Origin: Alphaproteobacteria bacterium | GTDB lineage: Bacteria > Pseudomonadota > Alphaproteobacteria > UBA9655 | Direction of reading: 5' to 3' | Assembly: GCA_017992885.1 (NCBI GenBank) | Contig: JAGONT010000004.1 | Span: 44,532 to 108,531, forward strand | DNA length: 64,000 nucleotides | Shown: piece after piece, positions 1 to 8,193 of the stretch | How positions within the stretch are numbered: the first letter of the stretch is position 1 | How the letters are laid out: each line of letters opens with the position of its first letter | The notes under the pieces: model-generated | Databases searched by the model: none | Told to the model about the DNA's origin: nothing | Seen by the model: the letters and a program-made list of their open reading frames with translations, nothing else | Made by a program: the position numbers and the translations under genes

Positions 1-251
1 TTGCCTGATGCTGTGACAATATCTGAAATTTCATTATACGTAACATAATCCGCTTCTAAAATATCTCCTTGATAATCAAATTCAACATGACCTTTTAAAA
101 TTAAAATACCTAGCTCGCGATCATAGGTTTGACTATCCGCATAAAACAAAACAGGTTGATTTTCATCACTTTGTTCTTGCTGTTTTCCATAAAGGGGCGA
201 CAATAAAACCCAGCTTAGCCAAAGAAATGATGATATTAATTTAAACTTCAT
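1..251 (-). CDS. lptD: LPS-assembly protein LptD, N-terminal part (cut by window edge)
   Basis: The first 83 codons are visible and the rest lies outside the window. The start shows a signal peptide (MKFKLISSFLWLSWVLLSPLYG) followed by an OstA/LptA-like beta segment with the pattern 'YDRELGILILKGHVEFDYQG' and 'ILEADYVTYNE', typical of the periplasmic N-domain of LptD. LptD forms the outer-membrane translocon that inserts lipopolysaccharide. It follows lptG by one base, in the order lptF-lptG-lptD, which fits the same export pathway. An in-frame ATG nine bases upstream (position 260) would overlap the lptG stop; the ATG at 251 directly precedes the signal peptide and is preferred. The identification rests on the short N-domain plus context. 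Confidence 0.8.
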   Translation of the reverse strand, partial: MKFKLISSFLWLSWVLLSPLYGKQQEQSDENQPVLFYADSQTYDRELGILILKGHVEFDYQGDILEADYVTYNEISDIVTASG

Positions 252-252
252 T

Positions 253-1341
253 TTATCCATCTTCTTGATTAAATACCATTACAGCTCCCACCATGGCAGT
301 AACCATAGAAGGAAGCCATGCTGCAATCAAAGGAGGAAGCCCTCCCGTTGTTCCTAGAGCAATTGTCATATCTTTAAAAAAATAAAGAAAAAATCCAATA
401 ACTAGGCCAATCAAAACCAACAAGACCGTCTTTCCTTGACGCAAAGGACGACATGAAAAAGCAGCAGCCAATAAAACCATTGCAACAACCCAAAAAGCGC
501 TCGCAAGCATAGAGTGCCAATACATCCGATATTTAAGACTATATAAGCCTGAAGCTTCTAAAAGAGCAATATAGGAAGGCAATTGCCAAAAAGAGAAAAT
601 GGCTCGATTTACCTGCAAATTTTCAATTCTATTCCGATCTAAAGAGGTTATGATAGATTTCTGCGAAAACTGTTCAGCAGGTTTTCCAGCTTGCAACCAC
701 CAGCCGTTTTGTAATTCCAAACGATCTCCTTGAATTTTAGCTAATTTAGCGTCAATTCGTTCAATAAATTCATGTTGAGGCGATATTACAATAATGTTAA
801 GATATTGAAATTCCAATTTTTTTAAATCAACTTTACTCGCCCGAAAAATAACTTGATTCGCTCCCAATTTTTCACTCAACCATAATCCTGTTTGGGCCAC
901 TTTAATATCTTCCCCTGCTTTAAAAGATTTTTTCTCTAACTTTTCGTATCGCGCTTGCATTGCACTTGCAAGAGGATTAAAGGTCGTCAAATCAACGAGA
1001 CCTATCACAAGAGCTGTTAAGCTAACGGGAAGAATAAGTCGCCATAAAGAAACGCCAATAGAACGACAAATCACAAGTTCATTTGACCTATTCATCCGCC
1101 AAAAACTATAAAGCGCAGATAAAAAAACAAGAAAAGGAAGAACTTGTTCTAAAAAAGAAGGAGCCCTCAAAAACACCATATTAAATTTCATGGCTAGCGT
1201 AATTTCTTTAGACCCTGCTCGTCTCTGAAGTTCTGCAAAATCAAAAAGAACAATTATAAAAAAAACACACAATAATGCCACACAAAAACTCATTAAAAAA
1301 GAACGGCTTGCATAGCGAGAAAGAAGACTAAAAATCTTCAT
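253..1341 (-). CDS. lptG: LPS export ABC transporter permease LptG
   Basis: This is one of the two inner-membrane permeases of the LptB2FG transporter, which extracts lipopolysaccharide from the inner membrane and passes it to the LptC-LptA bridge. The 362 residues show the YjgP/YjgQ layout: three N-terminal membrane segments (about 13-35, 60-80 and 100-120), a soluble periplasmic beta-rich domain (about 125-270), and three C-terminal membrane segments. The N-terminus 'LLSRYASRSFLMSF' resembles the family start. It overlaps lptF by four bases and precedes lptD by one, so translational coupling in an lptF-lptG-lptD operon is likely. The assignment to LptG rather than LptF rests on gene order and on the partner being more LptF-like. 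Confidence 0.88.
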   Translation of the reverse strand: MKIFSLLSRYASRSFLMSFCVALLCVFFIIVLFDFAELQRRAGSKEITLAMKFNMVFLRAPSFLEQVLPFLVFLSALYSFWRMNRSNELVICRSIGVSLWRLILPVSLTALVIGLVDLTTFNPLASAMQARYEKLEKKSFKAGEDIKVAQTGLWLSEKLGANQVIFRASKVDLKKLEFQYLNIIVISPQHEFIERIDAKLAKIQGDRLELQNGWWLQAGKPAEQFSQKSIITSLDRNRIENLQVNRAIFSFWQLPSYIALLEASGLYSLKYRMYWHSMLASAFWVVAMVLLAAAFSCRPLRQGKTVLLVLIGLVIGFFLYFFKDMTIALGTTGGLPPLIAAWLPSMVTAMVGAVMVFNQEDG

Positions 1342-2459
1342 GATCGCCTTCCTTTCAAGGATGCATTTATAAATTCAGTCTTTAATAAAGAAAAAATACA
1401 AAGACATATTGTTATAATAATAAGACCATAAGACAAAATAATCATTGTATTAGCATACTTTAAAGTATGCAGAAAAACCATGGCCCCAATCTCAATAAGG
1501 CTTGCGACAATACACGCTATTAAAATTCGTCTAGCTTGTCCCTTTCGATTAAAGTGCCCCAAGATCATGCAACACACTCCCAAAAGCCCAAAAGCTAAGG
1601 CATAAAGAGGTGAAATTAAACGTTGATGAGCCGCTGAAAGAAACTCCAAACGAGTCGAAAGCGATATTGACTCTTGGGGATTTAGTAAATCTCCAACATA
1701 GCGTTCATACGTTTTTAAGACACGCCCCCCTTTCTCTCCACTTGATGGTTTTTCCTTAGGTTCAATAGCGTAGCGATCAAAATATAAAATAGAAGGTTTA
1801 CCCGTTTTTACGTCTTCCTCTTGACGATTTCCATTAATCAAAAGAAAGTTCCCCCCTTCCTCTTTACTAAAGACGAGTCCTTTTTCAGCCATAAAGAGAA
1901 AAGACTTATCCCCCTGACTCCCATCATAAATTATGACACCTAAAAAGTTTCCGGCAGAATCTTGTCCTTGCGCATACACGGTATATTTACCAAATGTATT
2001 AAATTGACCAACTTGAACGAGACTTGTTAAAGATTTTTCCCTTAAGGCTAAAGTTATCTCACGATATTGCCTAAAGGAAAGAGGAAGAATATAAAGCGTA
2101 AACAAATAAATAAAAAAAGTAAAAAAAAGAGAAATTAAAATGGCAGGCTTAGCTAACTGCCAATAGCCTAAACCCGACGCTTGCATAACAACAAGTTCAT
2201 GATCTGTTATTAGCTTATTATATATGAAAAGAACTCCAATAAGAACTGCTATAGGGGCTACAATCACTACCAAGTTAGGTAAAAGATAAAGGATCATTTC
2301 CAAAAAAAGCAGAAGGGGAACTCCCTTATTTGCTATCAAATCAATGTACCGCAATGATTGTGCAAGCCACATAATAGAAGTAAGAACGATAGTTGCAGCA
2401 AAAATTGTAAAAAAAAGTTGCTTGAATATATACCGTGAAAGTTGTTGCATAACACTCAT
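1338..2459 (-). CDS. lptF: LPS export ABC transporter permease LptF
   Basis: Second permease of the LptB2FG lipopolysaccharide exporter. The 373-residue protein starts 'LSRYIFKQLFFTIF' and has the family's paired membrane bundles flanking a periplasmic domain. The segment 'ELVVMQASGLGYWQLAKPAI' matches the coupling-helix region that contacts the LptB ATPase. The start lies 195 bases from the divergent surA start, so the shared intergenic region probably holds both promoters. It is the first gene of lptF-lptG-lptD. LptB, LptA and LptC are not in the window. Confidence 0.88.
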   Translation of the reverse strand: MSVMQQLSRYIFKQLFFTIFAATIVLTSIMWLAQSLRYIDLIANKGVPLLLFLEMILYLLPNLVVIVAPIAVLIGVLFIYNKLITDHELVVMQASGLGYWQLAKPAILISLFFTFFIYLFTLYILPLSFRQYREITLALREKSLTSLVQVGQFNTFGKYTVYAQGQDSAGNFLGVIIYDGSQGDKSFLFMAEKGLVFSKEEGGNFLLINGNRQEEDVKTGKPSILYFDRYAIEPKEKPSSGEKGGRVLKTYERYVGDLLNPQESISLSTRLEFLSAAHQRLISPLYALAFGLLGVCCMILGHFNRKGQARRILIACIVASLIEIGAMVFLHTLKYANTMIILSYGLIIITICLCIFSLLKTEFINASLKGRRS

Positions 2460-2654
2460 AAATTTAGGTATGAATACGTGACAATCCTTCAGTTCGAAAA
2501 AAATTTCAAGTCTCTTCCTATAAATTATTTTATATCAAATTGAAGGATGGGGTAGAAATGCGTTCAATTTCACCTTTATTCAAACAAGATATTCCCTAAA
2601 ATAATAAGAGGGACTATATTGGCCTCACTTTTGTTAACCTAAGAGGAAAATCAT

Positions 2655-3956
2655 ATGCGTTGCGTTTTAATTTTGCTTAGTTTTTTAATTTGCGGCAAAC
2701 TACTCCAAGCAGATTCTTCCCCAAGTCGGATTGCCGCGGTTGTCAATAACAGTATCATTACCAAAGCTGATCTAATGAATCGCTTACGCTTTGCAGCTAT
2801 AAGCTCGGGACTTGAGCCAACACTTGCTAATCTTGAACAAATCAAACCTCAAATGTTACGTGTAATGATTGATGAACAGTTGCAACTTGATTTAGGAAGA
2901 AAGTTCGGAATTGAGATTGGCTCTGAAAATATTAAAGCAGCAATAAAAGATATCGAGTCGAGCAATGGAATGCCTGAAGGTACAATTGCTCGAATGATGA
3001 ACGAAAACAATATTCCTCTTAAAGTATTTGAAGATCAGATAAAAGCTCAATTAATTTGGGTCATTTTTATTCGGGAAAAATATCCTCTTAAAACACTTGA
3101 AGATCAAGTGAGAAAAAAGTTTACACAAGAAGTCCTCCCTTCCCTCCAAATTGCCGATTGGGAAATTGATCAAGAACTTAAAAGTCAAGAAGCTAAAGGA
3201 ACAAAAACCCAATTTCATTTAGCTGAAATTTTTATTCCTGTGGACCAATCAGACCAAGACACAAGTATAAAGAATAACATTAACAACCTTATTGAAGAAC
3301 TTCAAAAGGGAGCTCACTTTTCAGCACTTGCTCAGCAATTTTCACAATCAGCCACTGCTGCTCAAGGCGGAGATATGGGATGGCTTTCAGAAGATCAATT
3401 AGATCCTATTGTTGCAGAGGCTCTTGCACATATGGAGCCTGGGCAACTTTCCGTTCCTCTTCGAACTTCTCAAGGGTACGTTATTGTTGCCTTTATTGAA
3501 CGAAAGCTTCCCGGTGCCGATGGACAGATTTTTGTAACGATTCAGCAAGCCCTCTTCCCCTTTCCTAAAGATGTCACAGAAGAAAAAGCTCGTGAAATTA
3601 TGACGATAGCTGAGACAGTTTCTCAAAAAGCAAAAAGTTGTCCTGACCTTGAAAAACTAGCTAAAAATACCAATCCGTCAGCTTCTCTTCACTTAACGGA
3701 AAATGAATCTTTATCCAGTTTTCCGGCTCCGCTCCAAAAAATTATTCATTCCCTTGAAACAAACCAAACGAGCCAACCATTATTAACTCAAGAAGGCGCC
3801 CTTCTTGTTACGATATGTAATAAAAAACATCAAAAAGCAGATGTTTTTACAAGAGAGGATGCCCAAAATCTCATTATCAGTCGTAAGCACTCTCTTCTTG
3901 GAGCCCGAGAGCTTAGAGATTTACGACGTCATGCCTTTATTGATATTCGCATGTAG
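2655..3956 (+). CDS. surA: Periplasmic chaperone / peptidyl-prolyl isomerase SurA
   Basis: SurA helps outer-membrane beta-barrel proteins such as LptD to fold in the periplasm. The 433-residue product has a signal peptide (about 1-19), a SurA N-terminal chaperone domain starting at 'SRIAAVVNNSIITKADL', and one clear parvulin domain (about 183-285) with 'FHLAEIFIP', 'FSALAQQFS', 'GGDMGWL' and 'GYVIVAF'. A second parvulin unit appears degenerate in the C-terminal third. An AGAGGAAA ribosome site precedes the ATG. The stop codon is directly followed by the rsmA start, so the two are co-transcribed. pdxA, often found between surA and rsmA in proteobacteria, is absent here. Confidence 0.88.
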   Translation: MRCVLILLSFLICGKLLQADSSPSRIAAVVNNSIITKADLMNRLRFAAISSGLEPTLANLEQIKPQMLRVMIDEQLQLDLGRKFGIEIGSENIKAAIKDIESSNGMPEGTIARMMNENNIPLKVFEDQIKAQLIWVIFIREKYPLKTLEDQVRKKFTQEVLPSLQIADWEIDQELKSQEAKGTKTQFHLAEIFIPVDQSDQDTSIKNNINNLIEELQKGAHFSALAQQFSQSATAAQGGDMGWLSEDQLDPIVAEALAHMEPGQLSVPLRTSQGYVIVAFIERKLPGADGQIFVTIQQALFPFPKDVTEEKAREIMTIAETVSQKAKSCPDLEKLAKNTNPSASLHLTENESLSSFPAPLQKIIHSLETNQTSQPLLTQEGALLVTICNKKHQKADVFTREDAQNLIISRKHSLLGARELRDLRRHAFIDIRM

Positions 3957-4787
3957 ATGGAACCTTTAAAAGAGGTTATCAGTGCTTTAAGAGCTAAGAA
4001 AAGTTTGGGACAAAATTTTCTTATTGACCCTCACATCTTAAAACGTATTGTCCAAAGTGCTGCTCCTTTAGAGGACTGTACGGTTATTGAAGTGGGGCCT
4101 GGGCCAGGGGGGCTGACACGTGAAATCATCAAGCATCCTGCTCAAGAAATTATTCTTATTGAACAAGATAGGCGGTGTATTCCGTATTTAGAAAAATTAA
4201 GAGACTCCTTTGAAGGAAATATAACTCTCCTGAATGCAGATGCGCTGACCCTTCCCTTACATACTTTCGGTAACGCCCCTCGAAAGATTATTGCCAATTT
4301 ACCTTATAATATCTCGACCCCCCTTCTCCTCCAGTGGCTAAAACACATGGACGACTTTGAAAGCCTAACTCTTATGTTTCAAAAGGAAGTAGCCGCACGC
4401 CTTGTGGCTTCACCTCACTCATCAGCATACGGACGTCTTTCCGTAATCTGCCAATGGAAAGCCAATGTGAGGAAGCTTTTTGACTTATCTCCAGGAGCTT
4501 TTATACCCGCCCCTAAAGTCACCTCAACACTCGTACAGTTGACGCCTCGAGTTTCACGAGAAAAGGTGTCATGGGAGGCTCTGGAGAAAGTAATAAAGGC
4601 TGCCTTTTCTCAAAGGCGCAAAATGCTACGATCGAGTTTAAAAGGACTCACCCCTGATCCTCAACGTCTTCTAGAGCAAGCCCATCTTAACCCTGAAAAT
4701 CGGGCTGAAGATCTTTCTGTACAAGATTTTTGTACCTTATGTGCCGCTTGGGAAAACAGCTTAAAAGAAAAAAGCACCTCATATTAA
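3957..4787 (+). CDS. rsmA: 16S rRNA (adenine1518-N6/adenine1519-N6)-dimethyltransferase
   Basis: RsmA (KsgA) dimethylates two adjacent adenines in the loop of helix 45 of 16S rRNA during small-subunit maturation. The 276 residues contain the family start 'KSLGQNFLIDPHILKRI' (15-31), SAM-binding motif I 'EVGPGPGGLT' (45-54), the acidic 'EQD' loop (69-71), and the catalytic 'NLPYNIS' motif (114-120). A C-terminal helical domain follows. The ATG abuts the surA stop with no spacer, so its translation probably depends on surA. A strong palindrome overlaps its stop codon and may end the transcript. Confidence 0.95.
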   Translation: MEPLKEVISALRAKKSLGQNFLIDPHILKRIVQSAAPLEDCTVIEVGPGPGGLTREIIKHPAQEIILIEQDRRCIPYLEKLRDSFEGNITLLNADALTLPLHTFGNAPRKIIANLPYNISTPLLLQWLKHMDDFESLTLMFQKEVAARLVASPHSSAYGRLSVICQWKANVRKLFDLSPGAFIPAPKVTSTLVQLTPRVSREKVSWEALEKVIKAAFSQRRKMLRSSLKGLTPDPQRLLEQAHLNPENRAEDLSVQDFCTLCAAWENSLKEKSTSY

Positions 4788-4814
4788 CGGAAAAAAAATT
4801 TTTTCCGTTAATAT
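4781..4814. terminator. Perfect 16-bp palindrome at the rsmA stop, possible terminator
   Basis: ATATTAACGGAAAAAA, a two-base AA loop, then TTTTTTCCGTTAATAT. The arms pair perfectly and include the rsmA stop codon TAA (4785-4787). There is no separate T-run after the stem, but the 3' arm begins with six T, so a partly formed hairpin could stop transcription in either direction. Its function is an inference. Confidence 0.5.
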
Positions 4815-4864
4815 TCCATGATGTTAATATTCAAAACGTTAAACAAATAAAATAGGAGGAATGA

Positions 4865-5134
4865 ATGACTCATTTGTATAAAAGAAACCTAAATAGAAAG
4901 TTATGGTTGTGTACGGGATTAGTTGTAGGAATAGCCGCCTCTTTCTCTCAAGCTTATGCTGAGAGCGATCATGACAAGTGTAACGATGCTTGTATACAAA
5001 GTATGTCAGCTGGTCTGGCGCAATGCCACGATAACTTTAAACAAGATAGCCTACACCATTGCAAGCAAGCCATAGACGCAGGCGAGGCGGCCTGTAAAAA
5101 AGAATGCAATACGCTGTTTCCAGCATCACAATAA
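4865..5134 (+). CDS. Small secreted cysteine-rich protein (twin CX3C)
   Basis: No known family recognised. The 89-residue product has an N-terminal signal peptide (basic start, hydrophobic core about 14-31, 'QAYAE' cleavage-like site). The mature part carries six cysteines at 39, 43, 54, 66, 77 and 81, arranged as two CX3C pairs (KCNDAC and ACKKEC) with two single cysteines between. This spacing suggests a disulfide-pinned helical hairpin in the periplasm or outside the cell. A strong AGGAGGA site lies just upstream of the ATG; an overlapping ATG four bases earlier is out of frame. The gene is monocistronic: a palindrome precedes it and a hairpin follows about 90 bases after its stop. Confidence 0.65.
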   Translation: MTHLYKRNLNRKLWLCTGLVVGIAASFSQAYAESDHDKCNDACIQSMSAGLAQCHDNFKQDSLHHCKQAIDAGEAACKKECNTLFPASQ

Positions 5135-5226
5135 CTGTTAAAAGATGACAAGTAAAAGAGCCTATAGCTAAGGTTGTTTTGTATCATGATTGTCAGGCAA
5201 ATTTCAACGTCCGCAGCCATAAACAC

Positions 5227-5275
5227 GGAACGAGTGCAAATCTGAATTTGCACTCGTTCCTCAGAGAGCTTTTTT
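5227..5275. terminator. Perfect 15-bp hairpin downstream of the cysteine-rich gene
   Basis: GGAACGAGTGCAAAT (5227-5241), loop CTGA, ATTTGCACTCGTTCC (5246-5260), then a T-run at 5270-5275. The stem is perfect and stable. The T-run is separated from the stem by nine bases, so this is either a terminator for the gene ending at 5134 or a stable RNA hairpin of another kind. Confidence 0.5.
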
Positions 5276-5403
5276 CCTGTCTTAAATGTTGAATGATGGC
5301 TTCCCAGCTTCTTTCTTTTATGTAATAGTTTTTCCCAGATTTTTTCTTGTTTTCAGCAAAAAATGATCAGTTTTTTTAATTTTGCTCACGGAAATTTATT
5401 CAA

Positions 5404-5832
5404 ATGATACATAAGTCTATTATATTTCTCCTTAGCTTCCAGCTTATGCCCTCTTTTGCTCTCTTGGCGACCCATCTTATCCTTAGCTGTCCTCACAAAG
5501 ATATTCCCCTGACGGTCGAAATCGCCCGCACTCCTCAAGAGCACGCAAGCGGCCTCATGTTTCGAGAATATTTAGCAGAAGATGCCGGCATGCTCTTTCT
5601 TTTCCTAAAACCCAAGGCAGCCGCAATGTGGATGAAAAACACACCCCTCTCTCTCGATATCATTTTTTGTAACTGGAACGGCCAGATTTTAGCGATTTAT
5701 GAAAATACAACTCCCTTTTCTTTAGACACCATTGGTCCCGTAAAAGGAACCGCACAAGTTCTTGAGATCAATGGAGGAACCGTACAAAAGCACGGAATCT
5801 CAAGAGAATGTTGGCTAAGGCTCGGTCCTTAA
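5404..5832 (+). CDS. DUF192 family exported protein
   Basis: The 142-residue product has a signal peptide (about 1-20) followed by a single DUF192 domain. Family hallmarks visible are 'TVEIARTPQEHASGLMFRE', 'GMLFLF', the 'AAMWMKNTPLSLDIIF' core and a 'VLEINGG' segment near the end. The family's biochemical function is not established; the fold is a small beta-barrel, usually exported. It stands alone between the upstream hairpin and tRNA-Pro. The ribosome site is weak (GGAAA about 10 bases upstream), but no better start exists before the signal peptide. Confidence 0.8.
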   Translation: MIHKSIIFLLSFQLMPSFALLATHLILSCPHKDIPLTVEIARTPQEHASGLMFREYLAEDAGMLFLFLKPKAAAMWMKNTPLSLDIIFCNWNGQILAIYENTTPFSLDTIGPVKGTAQVLEINGGTVQKHGISRECWLRLGP

Positions 5833-5927
5833 GATATCTACTCTGCTCATGATATGCTTATTTATACCCTTTACGAGAAAGAATGACCCTTGCTCCTTGA
5901 GAATAATTAAGGTATATGAATGATGTT

Positions 5928-6004
5928 CGGGGTGTAGCGCAGCCTGGTAGCGCGTCTGGTTTGGGACCAGAATGTCGGGGGTTCAAATCCTCTCACCCCG
6001 ACCA
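5928..6004 (+). tRNA. tRNA-Pro (anticodon TGG)
   Basis: A 77-base cloverleaf with acceptor stem CGGGGTG/CACCCCG, D-arm AGCGCAGCCTGGTAGCGC, anticodon stem-loop CTGGTTTGGGACCAG with anticodon TGG, and T-arm GGGGGTTCAAATCCTCTC. The gene encodes its own terminal CCA after discriminator A (6001-6004). It reads CCN proline codons. Confidence 0.96.
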
Positions 6005-6114
6005 TTTGTCAATAACTTGCAGTCTAATAGAAATCTTGACATTTTTCATTTTCCCTCCCATTACTTGAAAGCATTTAATTGTAAGTATAACTCACAAAGA
6101 GAAGATATATTCAT

Positions 6115-7062
6115 ATGAAAGCATTTCTTTTTCCTGGACAAGGTTCACAAAGTATTGGCATGGGACGAGAAATCTATGAGGCCTTTCGCTGTGCCAAGGA
6201 CGTTTTTCAAGAAGTTGATGAAGCGCTCGAGCAGAATTTAACAAAGATTATCTTTGAAGGACCTGAAGCTGATCTGGTCTTAACAGAAAATGCCCAACCC
6301 GCCCTTATGACCGTCAGCATGGCCTTAATACGCGTTTTAGAGAAAGAAGGGGGACTGAACCTCTCTCAAACTATTTCTTATATGGCAGGTCATTCTTTAG
6401 GTCAGTATTCAGCTTTATGTACCGCAGGATCTCTCAGCCTTTCTGACGCTGCTCAGCTTTTAAAAATTCGAGGTCAAGCCATGCAAAAGGCTGTCCCCAA
6501 AGGAGAAGGAGCAATGGCGGCCCTTTTAGGTCTTACAATGGATGATATACAGAAAATCGTTGCGCAAGCCACTCAAAGTCAAGTCTGTGAGATTGCCAAT
6601 GATAACAGTCCAGGCCAAGTGGTCGTCAGTGGGCATCGTGAGGCTATTGAACGCGCAATTGAGATCTCTAAAAGTTATGGCGCAAAGCGTAGCATTTTGC
6701 TAAACGTCAGTGCGCCTTTCCATTGTTCTCTTATGCAACCTGCCCAAGACCAAATGGAAATAGCATTTCAAGAAATCGATGTAAAAAATCCCTCTATTCC
6801 TATCCTTGACAACGTTTCTACTCAGGTGATTAGAAAGGGGGAAGACTTAAAGTCTCTTCTCATTCAGCAAGTTACAGGGCAAGTTCGATGGCGAGAAAGT
6901 ATTGAAAATCTGGCAGAGCTTGGTGTTATGACAGCAATTGAGGTCGGCGCAGGAAAAATACTCACAGGACTTTCCAAGCGCATCGCTCCCGCACTTGAAG
7001 CCTTTGCACTTAATACCCCCTATGATATAGAATCTTTTTTAAAGAAACCTCTAGCTGCCTAA
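6115..7062 (+). CDS. fabD: Malonyl-CoA:ACP transacylase FabD
   Basis: FabD moves the malonyl group from CoA to acyl carrier protein, supplying the extender unit for fatty-acid synthesis. The 315-residue product has the oxyanion motif GQGSQ (8-12), the nucleophile elbow GHSLG with Ser94, and the catalytic histidine in 'SAPFHCSLM' (His203). It is the first gene of fabD-fabG-acpP-fabF-mltG and sits 10 bases before fabG. A possible promoter (TTGAAA at 6065, TATAAC at 6086, short 15-base spacing) lies upstream. Length and motifs are ordinary for the family. Confidence 0.96.
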   Translation: MKAFLFPGQGSQSIGMGREIYEAFRCAKDVFQEVDEALEQNLTKIIFEGPEADLVLTENAQPALMTVSMALIRVLEKEGGLNLSQTISYMAGHSLGQYSALCTAGSLSLSDAAQLLKIRGQAMQKAVPKGEGAMAALLGLTMDDIQKIVAQATQSQVCEIANDNSPGQVVVSGHREAIERAIEISKSYGAKRSILLNVSAPFHCSLMQPAQDQMEIAFQEIDVKNPSIPILDNVSTQVIRKGEDLKSLLIQQVTGQVRWRESIENLAELGVMTAIEVGAGKILTGLSKRIAPALEAFALNTPYDIESFLKKPLAA

Positions 7063-7072
7063 AGGAAAAACC

Positions 7073-7810
7073 ATGTTTACATTGAAAGAAAAGAAAGCCC
7101 TCATTACAGGAGCAACAGGGGGCCTAGGTGCCGCCATTGCGCGAAGTCTTCATTCTCAGGGGGCACACATTGCTATTTCAGGAACCCGCAAGGAAAAACT
7201 CGAAGACCTCGCGAAAGAACTAGGGGACCGTGTGAGCATCCTTCCGTGTGACCTTTCAAATGCTGACGCAACGCAAAACCTAATTTCTGAGACAACGGCC
7301 GTCCTTGGCGGACTGGACATCCTTGTCAATAATGCAGGCCTTACGCAAGATGGACTTATGCTACGCATGAGTGATGAACACTGGTCCAAGGTTATAGAAG
7401 TGAACCTTACTTCAGTTTTCCGTCTTTCCCGCGAAGCCATTAAAGGCATGATGAAACAACGAATGGGGCGAATTATTAACATCACTTCCATTGTGGGCGT
7501 AACAGGAAATGCAGGGCAAGCAAATTATGCGGCCTCAAAGGCTGGGCTTATCGGTCTTTCAAAATCTTTAGCCGCAGAGGTGGCAAGCCGAGGCATCACA
7601 GTGAACTGCATTGCACCTGGTTTCATTGAGTCTCCTATGACAGATATATTAAATGATAAACAACGAGAAAAAATTTTAAGTGAGATTCCTCAAGGACATA
7701 TCGGATCCCCCCTTGATATTGCCGCTGGAGTCGTGTACTTAGCCAGTGATCAAGCAAAATATGTAACGGGACAAACCCTTCATATTAATGGCGGTATGGT
7801 TATGGTGTAG
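7073..7810 (+). CDS. fabG: 3-oxoacyl-ACP reductase FabG
   Basis: An NADPH-dependent short-chain dehydrogenase that reduces 3-oxoacyl-ACP in the elongation cycle. The 245 residues show the cofactor motif TGATGGLG (12-19), NNAG (86-89), the catalytic Ser139, Tyr152 and Lys156 (YxxxK), and a C-terminal 'SDQAKYVTGQTLHINGGM'. It follows fabD closely. A stem-loop lies in the 124-base gap before acpP, which may allow acpP to be expressed separately at a higher level. Confidence 0.96.
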   Translation: MFTLKEKKALITGATGGLGAAIARSLHSQGAHIAISGTRKEKLEDLAKELGDRVSILPCDLSNADATQNLISETTAVLGGLDILVNNAGLTQDGLMLRMSDEHWSKVIEVNLTSVFRLSREAIKGMMKQRMGRIINITSIVGVTGNAGQANYAASKAGLIGLSKSLAAEVASRGITVNCIAPGFIESPMTDILNDKQREKILSEIPQGHIGSPLDIAAGVVYLASDQAKYVTGQTLHINGGMVMV

Positions 7811-7871
7811 AATTTTTTTCACTCTAGGCTAGCCAAGTAAGAAAGAGTATGGTAGCAACCTAGAATTGAAA

Positions 7872-7895
7872 ATAGGTAAAAGTAATTTTACCTAT
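7872..7895. terminator. Stem-loop between fabG and acpP
   Basis: ATAGGTAAAA, loop GTAA, TTTTACCTAT form a perfect 10-bp hairpin. No T-run follows. It could be a weak terminator, an mRNA-processing site or a stabiliser of the acpP transcript; the sequence alone does not decide. Confidence 0.35.
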
Positions 7896-7934
7896 ATGAT
7901 GTAATTGCCAACAACGTAAGGAAGAGAAGTTAAG

Positions 7935-8174
7935 ATGAGTGACGTTGCTGCACGAGTAAAAAAGATAGTCGTTGAACATTTGGGCGTCGATGAAGACAAA
8001 GTTACAGAAAACGCCAGTTTTGTAGACGATTTAGGCGCAGATAGTTTAGATACTGTTGAGCTGGTCATGGCTTTTGAAGAAGAATTTGGATGCGAAATTC
8101 CAGATGAAGCTGCTGAAAAAATCCTGACCGTAAAAAATGCAATTGATTACGTACAAGAACGTGCGCCCAAATAA
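7935..8174 (+). CDS. acpP: Acyl carrier protein
   Basis: A 79-residue acidic helical protein that carries growing acyl chains on a 4'-phosphopantetheine arm. The attachment serine is Ser37 in 'GADSLDTVE'. Helix boundaries and acidic surface are typical. It lies between fabG and fabF, the standard proteobacterial order. Upstream is AAGGAAGAG, a good ribosome site 9-10 bases before the ATG. Confidence 0.97.
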   Translation: MSDVAARVKKIVVEHLGVDEDKVTENASFVDDLGADSLDTVELVMAFEEEFGCEIPDEAAEKILTVKNAIDYVQERAPK

Positions 8175-8193
8175 TCATTGATGGTGTAAAACT

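Noticed and set aside
7156..7491. A 111-codon minus-strand ORF inside fabG
   Set aside because: It is antisense to a well-conserved enzyme with intact motifs and has no similarity of its own.
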